Source of the DNA: Anaerolineaceae bacterium
GTDB taxonomy: Bacteria > Chloroflexota > Anaerolineae > Aggregatilineales > Phototrophicaceae
DNA: 64,000 nt
Direction of reading: 5' to 3'
NCBI GenBank assembly: GCA_020634165.1
Contig: JACKCF010000001.1
Span: 496,001-560,000 of the forward strand
Both the position numbers and the translations under genes were made by a program. The notes under the pieces were generated by a model. That model did no database searches. It was not told where the DNA came from and saw nothing but the letters and a program-made list of their open reading frames with translations. Positions 27,489 to 36,280 of the stretch are shown in pieces (within the stretch, counting starts at the first letter, position 1; each line of letters opens with the position of its first letter).

Positions 27489-29222
27489 ATGTCAAAGCTC
27501 AATGTCCTGTTCATCACATCGGACCAGCAGCACTGGAACACGTTAGGGCAGTTCAATCCAGAAGTTCGGACGCCGGCATTGGATAAGCTGGCAGAGCAGG
27601 GCACGACTTTTGCCCGCGCCTATTGCCCCAATCCCACCTGCACGCCGACCCGCAGCACGCTCATCACAGGCAAGTATCCATCGCAGCACGGGGCTTACTC
27701 GTTAGGCACCAAGCTGCCGGAATTTGAACCCACCGTTGGCGATATCTTCCGTGAAGCAGGCTATCGGACGGCGCTGGTCGGGAAGGCCCACTTCCAGCAC
27801 CTGCGTGGCACAGAAGAATACCCGACGCTGGAATCCTACCCGCTGATGCAGGATTTGGAGTTTTGGAAGAACTTCAATGAGCCATTTTATGGCTTCGACC
27901 ATATTGAAGTGGCGCGTAACCATACCGATGAAGCCCATGTTGGCCAGCATTATGTCCTGTGGATGGAAGAGAAGGGACTATCTAATTGGCGCGATTACTT
28001 CCGTTCGCCAACCGGCAACAACGATACTCAGCGGCGCAAATGGCTGATTCCAGAGGAATATCACTACAATGCCTGGATTGCTGACCGCACCAATGCCCTC
28101 ATCTCTGAATTCAAAGACCATGACGAACCTTTTTTGATGTGGGCCAGTTTCTTTGACCCGCACCCTGACTACCTCGTGCCAGAACCCTGGGACACGATGT
28201 ACAACCCGAACGAAATTACCGTTCCGGCTGTCGTTCCTGGCGAACATGATAACAATCCGCCGCATCTACAGATGACACAGCAAACCCATCCCGATTTCTC
28301 TGTCTATCAGGAACCCAATGGTAACGCCAATCATGGCTTTCACTCGCACCTGCACGATCATGACGAACTGGCCAAAGACATTGCCTGCTACTACGGGATG
28401 GTCAGTTGTATGGATAAATACATCGGCAAAATCATCGACCACCTGGATAGCCTGGGACTGGCAGAAAACACGCTTGTCGTCTTCACCAGCGATCACGGCC
28501 ATTATTACGGCCAGCACGGACTCATCGCCAAAGGGGCCTTCCATTACGATGATGGCATCCGTGTTCCGATGATCGCCCGACTGCCAGGGCGCATCGCGGC
28601 GGGTGCCCATAGTGCCACGCTGCAATCGCTGGTGGATTACGCCCCAACCTTTTTATCATTCTGCGGCCTGGATATCCCCACCGACATGACCGGACTCAAT
28701 CAGCAGGATGTCTGGCTGGGTGATGAAAGTCAGGCGCGCGCGCATGTCATCGTGGAAAATCGTCATCAGCCAACGACTATCCACATGAAGACTTACATCG
28801 ATGCGCGTTACAAACTGACGCTGTACTTTAATCGCGATTACGGCGAAATTTTCGACCTCCAGAACGATCCGCGCGAGGTCAGTAACCTGTGGGCCGATGA
28901 ACCCTTGCGTGCCCAATTGATAGAAAAATTCCTACATGCAGAAATGCTCAAGGAAGAGCCGCTGACCGATCAATCGCGCTGCTTGCCGAACAAAGCGGCT
29001 GCCATGTACATCAGGAGCTTTAACGCTGGCAGGTACCAGATCAACTTCCATCCGGAAGAACCACGTTACGAGCTGTTTGAATTGTTTGAAGATCCGGCCC
29101 GCACGAAAAACCTGTGGGATGATCCAGACTTTGCCCAGGTTCGTGCTGAGATGGTCCGCGCCTTACTTTTCGGTCGCTGGGGCCTGGAACCATTGTGGAT
29201 GCCCCGCGTCGCCGTCGCCTGA
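27489..29222 (+). CDS. Type I sulfatase (formylglycine-dependent)
   Basis: 577 residues of the arylsulfatase/alkaline-phosphatase superfamily. It has the modification motif CTPTRSTLITGKYP (C51 to R55; the cysteine becomes formylglycine). The N-terminal metal site is ITSDQQHWNTLG (D12), the second metal site FTSDHGHYYGQHG, and the basic KGAFHYDDGIRVPMI segment follows. It would hydrolyse sulfate esters of sugars or choline-like compounds. No signal peptide is seen, so it is probably cytosolic. No formylglycine-generating enzyme is in the window. The reading frame ends in PRVAVA, but coding-like sequence continues in the next frame (next entry). The ribosome site is weak (GAAAGACC). Confidence 0.9.
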   Translation: MSKLNVLFITSDQQHWNTLGQFNPEVRTPALDKLAEQGTTFARAYCPNPTCTPTRSTLITGKYPSQHGAYSLGTKLPEFEPTVGDIFREAGYRTALVGKAHFQHLRGTEEYPTLESYPLMQDLEFWKNFNEPFYGFDHIEVARNHTDEAHVGQHYVLWMEEKGLSNWRDYFRSPTGNNDTQRRKWLIPEEYHYNAWIADRTNALISEFKDHDEPFLMWASFFDPHPDYLVPEPWDTMYNPNEITVPAVVPGEHDNNPPHLQMTQQTHPDFSVYQEPNGNANHGFHSHLHDHDELAKDIACYYGMVSCMDKYIGKIIDHLDSLGLAENTLVVFTSDHGHYYGQHGLIAKGAFHYDDGIRVPMIARLPGRIAAGAHSATLQSLVDYAPTFLSFCGLDIPTDMTGLNQQDVWLGDESQARAHVIVENRHQPTTIHMKTYIDARYKLTLYFNRDYGEIFDLQNDPREVSNLWADEPLRAQLIEKFLHAEMLKEEPLTDQSRCLPNKAAAMYIRSFNAGRYQINFHPEEPRYELFELFEDPARTKNLWDDPDFAQVRAEMVRALLFGRWGLEPLWMPRVAVA

Positions 29223-29433
29223 TTACGGAAGCCACGCGCATCCACTGGAGGATTGGCTGGACAAACAGATGAAAACCAGCTCGCATGATGTCGATCCCCT
29301 CACGACGGTCATGCGCGAGGGTGGGCCATTCTATACGCGCGATAACCTGTCCAAATATCTGGAACGCCTTAACAGTACAGATCGCGCCCACCACGCCGCC
29401 CGCCTCGCCAAAGCCCATCCTGACGAACTTTAG
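29223..29433 (+). pseudogene. Frameshifted C-terminal tail of the sulfatase, or a tiny orphan frame
   Basis: Directly after the sulfatase stop, a different frame reads DYGSHAHPLEDWLDKQMK and continues through REGGPFYTRDNLSKYLERL to a stop at 29431. Its codon choice looks like that of neighbouring real genes. An internal ATG at 29269 has no well-spaced ribosome site. The simplest view is a one- or two-base indel in the GTCGCCGTCGCC repeat before 29220, which cut the original C terminus off the sulfatase. A genuine small protein is less likely. I cannot tell mutation from sequencing error. Confidence 0.45.
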
Positions 29434-29453
29434 CGCTTTAAGCTGCTTCACCA

Positions 29454-29493
29454 AGTCAAGACCATCTGTTATTGAGATGGTCTTGACTGTTCT
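29454..29493 (+). terminator. Strong hairpin downstream of the sulfatase
   Basis: A perfect 14-bp stem (29454-29467 with 29475-29488) has a 7-base loop and is followed by GTTCT. The T-run is weak but the stem is strong. Confidence 0.65.
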
Positions 29494-29600
29494 ATAGCTA
29501 CTGGTTGCATAATAGATGTATCGATTACCTCAGATGAGTCGGCTCGTTTGAAGGTTTCGGCTGCTATAAGCATGTATGTTGCAAATCAGGAGATAAATAC

Positions 29601-30281
29601 ATGGCTTTTCAGTTTCTATCACGTGGGCTGGTCTACGTCGCATTTATCGCAATTGTCGCGATTGGCTGGCTGCTCAAACGCAGACAATCGGCCAATAAAC
29701 ATCAAGCTGCTGAAACAGTCTCCCTCGATAGTGCCGAAGCCATCAGGGATGCGCTCAAAAGCCCCGGTTGGCAAACGCGCCTTTCCGCAGTGAAGGAACT
29801 CGCTCATCGACACAGCCCGGACAATCTGAACGCACTGGTTGATCTCCTCAACGATGCCGACCCCAGTGTGCGTGATGTCGCCCTGGATGCCATCCTTCCC
29901 TATGGCGAGAGCGCCGTTCCTGGTCTCGTCACCGTGCTCGAACATGGCAATCTGGAAGCCCGTGAAGCGGCTGCCAAGGCGCTGCAACACCTTCACCCTG
30001 GGTCTGCCGTGTCGGCTTTAATCACAGCGCTCGCCCATGACGAAAGCGCCTGGGTACGGGTTCCGGCGGCGCAGGCGCTCGGCGCAATTGCCACTGACGA
30101 AGCAGCCGAGGCCCTCATCCACGCCCTGGATGATCCGCATGCCGATGTCGTCAAGGCTGTCCGCGCAGCCCTCACACACATTGGCACGCCGGATGCGCTC
30201 CAGGCCCTGGAAAACCATGCCGCTCATAAAAATGCGGAACCATCATCAGAGAACAACACCGATTTCCTGTTCCTGTCCTGA
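29601..30281 (+). CDS. Membrane-anchored HEAT-repeat protein
   Basis: 226 residues. One N-terminal transmembrane helix (about 8-25, LVYVAFIAIVAIGWLL) is followed by a basic stretch. Then come at least four HEAT/PBS-type helical repeats from about 50 to 215, such as ALVDLLNDADPSVRDVALDAI and ALIHALDDPHADVVKAVRAAL. Such repeats make a protein-binding solenoid; related lyase-like PBS proteins act on phycobilisomes, but nothing here suggests that. AGGAGATAAATAC before the ATG is a strong ribosome site. It is flanked by hairpins on both sides and so probably transcribed alone. A scaffold role at the membrane is inferred. Confidence 0.82.
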   Translation: MAFQFLSRGLVYVAFIAIVAIGWLLKRRQSANKHQAAETVSLDSAEAIRDALKSPGWQTRLSAVKELAHRHSPDNLNALVDLLNDADPSVRDVALDAILPYGESAVPGLVTVLEHGNLEAREAAAKALQHLHPGSAVSALITALAHDESAWVRVPAAQALGAIATDEAAEALIHALDDPHADVVKAVRAALTHIGTPDALQALENHAAHKNAEPSSENNTDFLFLS

Positions 30282-30310
30282 TGGTTTTGTGAGCGACATT
30301 CTGTGGCGAT

Positions 30311-30347
30311 AAAAAGGCTGTCACCAAATTGTGACATCCTTTTTTTA
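30311..30347 (+). terminator. Rho-independent terminator after the HEAT-repeat gene
   Basis: AAAAAGG-C-TGTCAC pairs with GTGACA-T-CCTTTTT around a short loop, with seven T residues. It starts about 30 bases after the stop codon. Confidence 0.85.
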
Positions 30348-30499
30348 TTTTGAATTGGTTTTGGATATACGCTGCTATCGTGTGCGACTATCATGTATAC
30401 GATAGATACGAATCACTCACACAATGAGAGCAATCTCGTGCGCATCACATTCTTTCAGCAAGCTACCATACGACGCCAAGAAGAAGGAATTAGCCTGAC

Positions 30500-31957
30500 A
30501 TGGTCCAGGACATATTGACAATTGATATTCAGGAAGACCAGGACGAAGACCCTCCCTCTACGCCACGTCCGGCACTATGGGCAGACGTGCCGGATGAGAA
30601 ATGGAACGATTGGCGCTGGCAGATGGCCAATCGCCTCAACAGTGTTGAAGAACTAGCCCAACTCATTCACCTCACATCAGAAGAAATCCAGGGTTTGCGC
30701 GCAGATGGCAAATTTCGCGTGGATATCACGCCGTATTTCGCCAGCCTGATCGACCCTGACGATCCGAACTGTCCCATTCGTCGGCAGGTGATTCCGCTTG
30801 GCCGTGAATTGCATGCGTTCAATGGCATGATGGAAGACAGCCTTGCCGAGGATAAGCATAGTCCAGTGCCTGGTCTTGTGCATCGTTATCCCGACCGCGT
30901 GCTGATGCTGATTACGACGCAGTGCGCATCCTACTGCCGCTACTGCACGCGCAGCCGCCTGGTGGGGAACCCTGCCCAGACCTTCAGCAAAGTCGATTTT
31001 GAAGCCCAACTGGACTACCTGCGGCGAACGCCCCAGGTGCGTGATGTTTTACTCAGTGGGGGTGATCCGCTGGTGCTGGCTCCCAATGTGCTGGAATACA
31101 TTCTGTCCAGCCTGCGCGCCATCGACCATATTGAAATTATCCGCATTGGCAGTCGTGTGCCCGTCTTTTTGCCGCAGCGTATCACCGATGATTTTGCTGA
31201 TCGGCTCAAGCGTTATGCACCCGTCTGGATGAATATCCACACCAACCATCCCAAGGAAATTACGCCAGAACTCAGTCGTGCGCTGGAAAAACTGGCCTTT
31301 GCTGGCGTCCCGCTGGGCAACCAGAGCGTGCTGCTGGCTGGCATCAATGACAGCGTTCATATTCAGCGCGAATTGGTCCACAAGCTGGTACGGAACCGTG
31401 TGCGGCCCTACTACCTCTACCAGTGCGATCTGGTCAAAGGGGCGGGGCACTTCCGCACGACGGTCGCTAAAGGTATCGAAATCATCGAAGGGCTGCGCGG
31501 TCATACCAGCGGCTATGCGGTCCCCACCTATGTTGTTGATGCCCCGGGTGGCGGCGGCAAAATTCCGGTGATGCCCCAGTACATGATTAGCCAGGGACCG
31601 GGCAAGGTCATTCTGCGCAACTACGAAGGCTTCATCACGGCTTATGACGAGCCTGCCGACTACGACCCGCATATGATCGACAATCTCGATCACCAATCAC
31701 TGCACCGTGCCGAAGAAGGACAGGGTGGCGTCTGGGGGTTGCTCAATGGCGACGAAGATACCATCAGGCCAGAAGGATTTGATGCCCTGCATCAGCGCAA
31801 CGCGGAGCAGCATCGGCTCAACTTTGATGGCCATAAATGGGAACGCCATCACCTCAACGGCAACGGCAGCAATTCAAACGGCCATCACAACAATGGTCAT
31901 AACGGTAACGGTCATAACGGTAACGGTCATAACAGCAACAATGGCGACAGCCACTAA
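30500..31957 (+). CDS. kamA: Lysine 2,3-aminomutase (KamA family, radical SAM)
   Basis: 485 residues. The radical-SAM cluster motif CASYCRYC (C142, C146, C149) is intact, as is the PLP-binding PGGGGK (lysine near 354). Both acidic residues that hold the substrate amino group in lysine mutases appear to be present, in YQCDL and VDAPGGGGK. This favours L-lysine to L-beta-lysine rather than a glutamate mutase. The last ~50 residues are a low-complexity Asn/Gly/His tail encoded by a short repeated unit (GGTCATAACGGTAAC), absent from standard KamA. GAAGGA lies upstream of the ATG. The ATP-grasp gene follows by 18-45 bases, so they form an operon. Confidence 0.9.
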   Translation: MVQDILTIDIQEDQDEDPPSTPRPALWADVPDEKWNDWRWQMANRLNSVEELAQLIHLTSEEIQGLRADGKFRVDITPYFASLIDPDDPNCPIRRQVIPLGRELHAFNGMMEDSLAEDKHSPVPGLVHRYPDRVLMLITTQCASYCRYCTRSRLVGNPAQTFSKVDFEAQLDYLRRTPQVRDVLLSGGDPLVLAPNVLEYILSSLRAIDHIEIIRIGSRVPVFLPQRITDDFADRLKRYAPVWMNIHTNHPKEITPELSRALEKLAFAGVPLGNQSVLLAGINDSVHIQRELVHKLVRNRVRPYYLYQCDLVKGAGHFRTTVAKGIEIIEGLRGHTSGYAVPTYVVDAPGGGGKIPVMPQYMISQGPGKVILRNYEGFITAYDEPADYDPHMIDNLDHQSLHRAEEGQGGVWGLLNGDEDTIRPEGFDALHQRNAEQHRLNFDGHKWERHHLNGNGSNSNGHHNNGHNGNGHNGNGHNSNNGDSH

Positions 31958-32002
31958 CTCACGTCTGCCCACGCGATGGGCATACAGAAAGAACAGGTGT
32001 CG

Positions 32003-33124
32003 ATGAAAATTGCAGTGCTCGCCAACCTCAAGAAGAATGCACCAACCTGGGAAGGTATTGCGGAAGATCACTGGGATGACCTCGATAGTCCCAAGACGAT
32101 TGAGGCCATCATGAATGCCCTGCGGGCCAATGGCCACACGGCGGAATTTTTTGAAGCGCAGATCACACCGCCCTACAGCCTGATCGAAAAGCTGACGGAC
32201 TATGCCCCTGATCTCTGCTTTAATATCGCGGAAAGCCACTATGGCGAAAGTCGCGAGGCACAGATTCCAGCCGTGTTGGATGCCCTGCGCATGCCATATA
32301 CCGGCAGCCAGGTATTGAACCTGACCTTGTCGCTCGACAAGCCCATGACCAAGCGCATCCTGCACTATCACAACCTGCCTACGCCGGAGTTCCAGGTGTT
32401 CGAGAAAGCTGACGATCCCATCGACAGCGACCTCCTTGATGAAGCTGGCGAACTGCGCTTTCCGCTGTTCGTCAAACCCAGCCGCGAAGGCACAAGCATC
32501 GGCGTCGATGCCCGCAGCATCGTCCACACTGTCGCCGAGCTGTACGATGTCGTCGCGGAGCAGCTCCAGCGCTATCGCCAGCCCATCCTGGTAGAGCACT
32601 TCATTGAAGGTCGCGAACTGACTGTAGGCGTGGTTGGCAATTTAGGGCGTACGGCTGCCCGTCGCCTCAATGATCGTGAAGCACTCGATGAACTGCCCGC
32701 GACCATGACCTTCTTGCCAGTGCTGGAAATTGACCTGGAGGCATATGACGATTCCGAGGCGGGCATCTACACCAACCGCATGAAGACCGATCTGGTCGAT
32801 GAATTCTACTATCATTGTCCGGCCCTGATTGATAATGCGCTTGTGCAGCAGCTCAACCTGTTGGCAGCGGCTGTCTTCCGCGTCACGGGCTGCCGCGATG
32901 TTGCCCGCGTTGACTTTCGCCTGGATAAAACCACCGGATCGCCCTACATTCTGGAAGTCAACCCACTGCCCGGCCTCAACCCAGACTACAGCGACCTCTG
33001 CATTCAGGCGAATGCCGCCGGCTGGACCTATGAACAGCTTATTGGAGCCATCACCGACCAGGCCCTGGGGCGTTACAGCCTGCTGACGGAAACCGTCACC
33101 AACCCAGGCACCGCCATCGGGTAG
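32003..33124 (+). CDS. ATP-grasp ligase, D-alanine-D-alanine ligase-like
   Basis: 373 residues from the ATG at 32003. An in-frame ATG nine codons upstream (31976) is possible, but MKIAVLANLKK fits the family start. ATP-grasp features are NIAESHYGESREAQIPAVLD, YTGSQVLNLTLSLDKPMTK, FPLFVKPSREGTSIGVD, VEHFIEGRELTVGVVG, and the metal-binding DVARVDFRLD...ILEVNPLPGLNP. Such enzymes couple ATP hydrolysis to amide formation between amino acids. Cell-wall Ddl is possible, but no mur genes are near. The tight link to kamA suggests that it uses beta-lysine, which is inference. Confidence 0.85.
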   Translation: MKIAVLANLKKNAPTWEGIAEDHWDDLDSPKTIEAIMNALRANGHTAEFFEAQITPPYSLIEKLTDYAPDLCFNIAESHYGESREAQIPAVLDALRMPYTGSQVLNLTLSLDKPMTKRILHYHNLPTPEFQVFEKADDPIDSDLLDEAGELRFPLFVKPSREGTSIGVDARSIVHTVAELYDVVAEQLQRYRQPILVEHFIEGRELTVGVVGNLGRTAARRLNDREALDELPATMTFLPVLEIDLEAYDDSEAGIYTNRMKTDLVDEFYYHCPALIDNALVQQLNLLAAAVFRVTGCRDVARVDFRLDKTTGSPYILEVNPLPGLNPDYSDLCIQANAAGWTYEQLIGAITDQALGRYSLLTETVTNPGTAIG

Positions 33125-33149
33125 TAGCCAGTAACACAAACGTCGAATA

Positions 33150-33184
33150 AAAACAGCCTGTTCATCGAACGAACAGGCTGTTTT
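33150..33184. terminator. Bidirectional terminator between ATP-grasp and oxidoreductase genes
   Basis: A perfect 14-bp stem AAAACAGCCTGTTC / GAACAGGCTGTTTT with a 7-base loop gives T-runs on both strands. It lies between convergent genes. Confidence 0.88.
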
Positions 33185-33223
33185 ACTGCTGCCTGGTGTT
33201 ATGGCCCCGTCGTCCAGGGTGGA

Positions 33224-34210
33224 CTAGCCGCCTTCAGCAGGTATTACGCTGATGATGACGTTGCCCTTTTTCTGGCCTGTTTCCACATAACGATGCGCTT
33301 CCGCCGTTTGCTCCAGCGGGAAGCGTTTATCGATAATGGTCCGTATCTCACCTGCCTCGATCAATCCACGCAACTGGACGAGGGCTTCTGTCGTCTGTTC
33401 AGCCGGGCCTAAAATGACCTTTTTGTCGCTCCGGCTGGATGTCCATCGTCCACGAAACATCTGTGAAAAAGTTGGGTTCGCCAGTAAATAGCGCCCATGC
33501 GGATTGAGCTTCTTGAGACTGCCTTCGTAAGGGCTTTTGCCGATGACATCGAAAATGATGTCATATGTTTCATCACGCTGAGTAAAATCTTCCTGCGTAA
33601 AGTCGATGACATGCTCGGCACCAATTGAGCGCACCATATCCAGTTTGCCAGTGCTGTCGATGCCTGTGACCTCCGCGCCATAGTATTTGGCAAGCTGCAT
33701 CCCGAAGGTGCCGATGCTCCCTCCGGCACCAACGACCAGCACTTTTTCCCCTGGTTGGACGTTGGCCCTGCTCAGGAAGTGCAGCGCTTCTAGCCCCGCA
33801 GTCGGGACAGCCGCCGCTTCTTCGTAAGTCATGTTGGTGGGCTTCTGCGCCATGACAGCATCTTCTGCCAGGCAGACATACTCCGCATAGCCCCCGAAGG
33901 TAATGCCAGCGGCAGCGAAAATAGCATCCCCCACCTTAAAGCGCGTAACGTCCTTGCCGACTTCTACAATTTCCCCGGCCAGTTCCTGCCCCAATATTTT
34001 GTTCCTGGGATTGAGGATGCCCATGTACAGCCGCATTGGCACCGACAACCACGCCGGGAAGTCCAGGCTGCGCGTCCCCGCATCACCAGCGGTCACTGTC
34101 GAGGCGTGAATGCGAACCAGCACTTGCTTGTCTTTGGGTGCGGGTTTTTCCACGTCCCTGAATTCCAGGCCCTCCGGCGGACCATATTTTGTCCAGACAA
34201 CAGCTTTCAT
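33224..34210 (-). CDS. Medium-chain NAD(P)-dependent oxidoreductase (quinone-reductase-like)
   Basis: 328 residues from the ATG at 34208-34210, which is preceded by GGGAGT; a TTG one codon earlier is not needed. It belongs to the zinc-independent alcohol dehydrogenase/quinone oxidoreductase branch. The GroES-like N-terminal domain contains LGQELAGEIVEVG. The nucleotide loop is VLVVGAGGSIGTFGMQLAKYYGAEVTG. The usual catalytic-zinc cysteine and structural four-cysteine zinc loop are not seen. It probably reduces quinones or enones with NADPH. It is 25 bases downstream of the small membrane protein gene on the same strand. Confidence 0.85.
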   Translation of the reverse strand: MKAVVWTKYGPPEGLEFRDVEKPAPKDKQVLVRIHASTVTAGDAGTRSLDFPAWLSVPMRLYMGILNPRNKILGQELAGEIVEVGKDVTRFKVGDAIFAAAGITFGGYAEYVCLAEDAVMAQKPTNMTYEEAAAVPTAGLEALHFLSRANVQPGEKVLVVGAGGSIGTFGMQLAKYYGAEVTGIDSTGKLDMVRSIGAEHVIDFTQEDFTQRDETYDIIFDVIGKSPYEGSLKKLNPHGRYLLANPTFSQMFRGRWTSSRSDKKVILGPAEQTTEALVQLRGLIEAGEIRTIIDKRFPLEQTAEAHRYVETGQKKGNVIISVIPAEGG

Positions 34211-34237
34211 CAAATGACTCCCTTATGGTCAGGTCAA

Positions 34238-34774
34238 TCAGCCCGTAGCTGATTCATTTCTGTTTTGGGCGGGTTCAGCCGCCTGTGAATAAACGAACTG
34301 GGCCAGTACAAATGCTGCCTGGAACAAATTCAGAACCAGTGCGGTAATATAAAAGGCGGGGTCCAGACTGGGATTGATGCCCAATATCACCAGCACCAGC
34401 GGCGCCTGCATCGGAATTTCCAATAGCACCCAGAAGAACGCCGCCATCACGGGGTCGCTATGCGTTCGTTGTATGGCCAACTGTCGATTCTCGGCATTCC
34501 TGAGCGATAGTATGAGCACAACCCAGATGATCGCCAGAAAAATAAGGCTGCTCAGGAGCCACAAATCATGGCCCGCAAATCCGTAGCGGCTCAGTCCAAC
34601 CGGAATCAGCGCGGCGACGAGCACCTCAAGGCCGATAGTGACGACCGCTCGTACCAGTCCAAGCTGAGCCGCATCAATTTCCGAACGGCGCGTTACGCTG
34701 ATGAGCGCACCGAAACCCACGAATACCCCAGCGATTTCCGCGATGGCCGTTAAGAGACTCAAGTCCTGATCCAA
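34238..34774 (-). CDS. Small integral membrane protein of unknown function
   Basis: 178 residues with five predicted membrane helices: LLTAIAEIAGVFVGFGALI, AVVTIGLEVLVAALIPV, LWLLSSLIFLAIIWVVLIL, FFWVLLEIPMQAPLVLVIL and a final helix ending LAQFVYSQ. The start is a TTG preceded by GGGGGGGAAAA, which makes it credible. No family is recognised with confidence. It may be co-transcribed with the oxidoreductase downstream. Confidence 0.7.
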   Translation of the reverse strand: MDQDLSLLTAIAEIAGVFVGFGALISVTRRSEIDAAQLGLVRAVVTIGLEVLVAALIPVGLSRYGFAGHDLWLLSSLIFLAIIWVVLILSLRNAENRQLAIQRTHSDPVMAAFFWVLLEIPMQAPLVLVILGINPSLDPAFYITALVLNLFQAAFVLAQFVYSQAAEPAQNRNESATG

Positions 34775-35013
34775 TTTTTCCCCCCCACAAACCCTGCCTA
34801 TGAATCGCTGTACTGTCAGCAGATTCTACCGAACGAAACGTTTCGGGCAAACCACTGGCTGAAATCTGTGGTGGCTGTATGCGATGGAAATTCTTGCAAC
34901 TGAAGGCTGCTATTGCCCGTAATGGCTATCACATCGTTCGTTATCATACATCGCCATGTATGCCAAAATGGACCTCTGCACATCATCACGCAATATCTCT
35001 TGGGGGAGATCAA

Positions 35014-36051
35014 ATGAATGACAGTAATGCTCGTCTGCAACAGCTTATCGACAAAGAAAGCCAAAAGGGCCATACGCATGGCGTGGTCCTCGGCGTGCAA
35101 TCCGCCGATGGTCGCGTAGATTTCCAGGGAGCGGCAGGCAGCGCATCGCCGGATAGCCCGTATTTCATTGCTAGCGTCAGCAAAACGTATACGGTGGCAG
35201 TACTCATGCAGCTCGTCGATGAAGGTCGCCTCGACCTCGATGCTCCCATCACCGATTATCTGTCGCCAGATATGCTGACAGGTATCCACGTCTATCAGGG
35301 CACTGATTACAGTCATCAACTCAAGGTCTACCAACTCATCCACCAGACATCCGGTCTCGCGGATTACTTTGAAGGCCATCTGGCCGAGGACTTCAAGCAG
35401 AACATTGACCGCGAGTATTCTGTTGAAGACACATTGGCGATAGCACGTGGCATGCCACCGACTGCTGCTCCCGATAGCGGCAAATCGCACTACTCGGATA
35501 CCAATTACCAACTGCTTGGGGCCATCATTGAGTCGGTTACGGGCCAGCCTATTGCCGCTGCCTTCAAAGCCTACATTTTTGATCGGCTCGGTTTTCAGGA
35601 AACCTACCTGTACGACTGCCATCAGCCGCATAATGGTGAACTTCCGCTGCCGCTCTATCACCAGGACAAAGCACTGGCGTTACCCCTGGCGCTGACTTCC
35701 GAACGCGGGGCCGGCGGCATTGTCTCCAACACGGCTGAAAGCCTCCGCTTCTTGCGGGCCTTCTTCGATGGCGAGCTGTTTGATGCCAGCCACTTTTCGC
35801 GCATGTTGCAATGGAACAGTATGTTTTTCCCGCTTGAGTACGGTTATGGCCTGATGCGCTTCAAACTCCCACGTTGGATGACCCTGTTCCGCGAGACCCC
35901 TGAATTGATCGGTCATTCCGGCGCCAGCGGGTCGTTCGCTTTTTACGCGCCCAGCAAGAAGATCTACATCGCGGGCACCTTCAACCAGTTCGATAAACCC
36001 TCGCGTCCGTTCAACTTCATGCTGAAAGTGATCAATGCTGCCGGGTTCTAG
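35014..36051 (+). CDS. Serine hydrolase of the beta-lactamase/class C family
   Basis: 345 residues from the ATG at 35014, chosen because GGGGGAGA sits just upstream; a longer in-frame extension to 34879 lacks one. The active-site SxxK is in FIASVSKTYTVAVL, and the YxN-equivalent is HYSDTNYQLLG. A late HSGASGSFAFY stands where KTG lies in beta-lactamases (HSG is common in esterase/D-aminopeptidase relatives). No signal peptide is seen, which argues against a periplasmic beta-lactamase. Likely an esterase or D-aminoacyl peptidase. The 240 bases before it hold no gene. Confidence 0.86.
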   Translation: MNDSNARLQQLIDKESQKGHTHGVVLGVQSADGRVDFQGAAGSASPDSPYFIASVSKTYTVAVLMQLVDEGRLDLDAPITDYLSPDMLTGIHVYQGTDYSHQLKVYQLIHQTSGLADYFEGHLAEDFKQNIDREYSVEDTLAIARGMPPTAAPDSGKSHYSDTNYQLLGAIIESVTGQPIAAAFKAYIFDRLGFQETYLYDCHQPHNGELPLPLYHQDKALALPLALTSERGAGGIVSNTAESLRFLRAFFDGELFDASHFSRMLQWNSMFFPLEYGYGLMRFKLPRWMTLFRETPELIGHSGASGSFAFYAPSKKIYIAGTFNQFDKPSRPFNFMLKVINAAGF

Positions 36052-36280
36052 CAAATTGCCTGTTGGGCTTGTCGGTCCGGCCAACTCATAAAAATCCTGC
36101 AAAAAACCCATTGATCTGGAACATGGGCAGGCTTGTCTGCGTCTTCTGTTACAGATAAAGTTACAATTCGTCACAATTTAGACGGATAGTTTCTGTGGGC
36201 TGTGCTATGCTCTACGAATAGGGAGTTTCACCACCACCGCCTGTTGATTACAACTTGTCCGATGGTCAGGATATCTGACG

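Noticed and set aside
31890..31945. Tandem 15-base repeat as a regulatory or CRISPR repeat
   Set aside because: It is in frame inside kamA and encodes the Asn/Gly/His tail.
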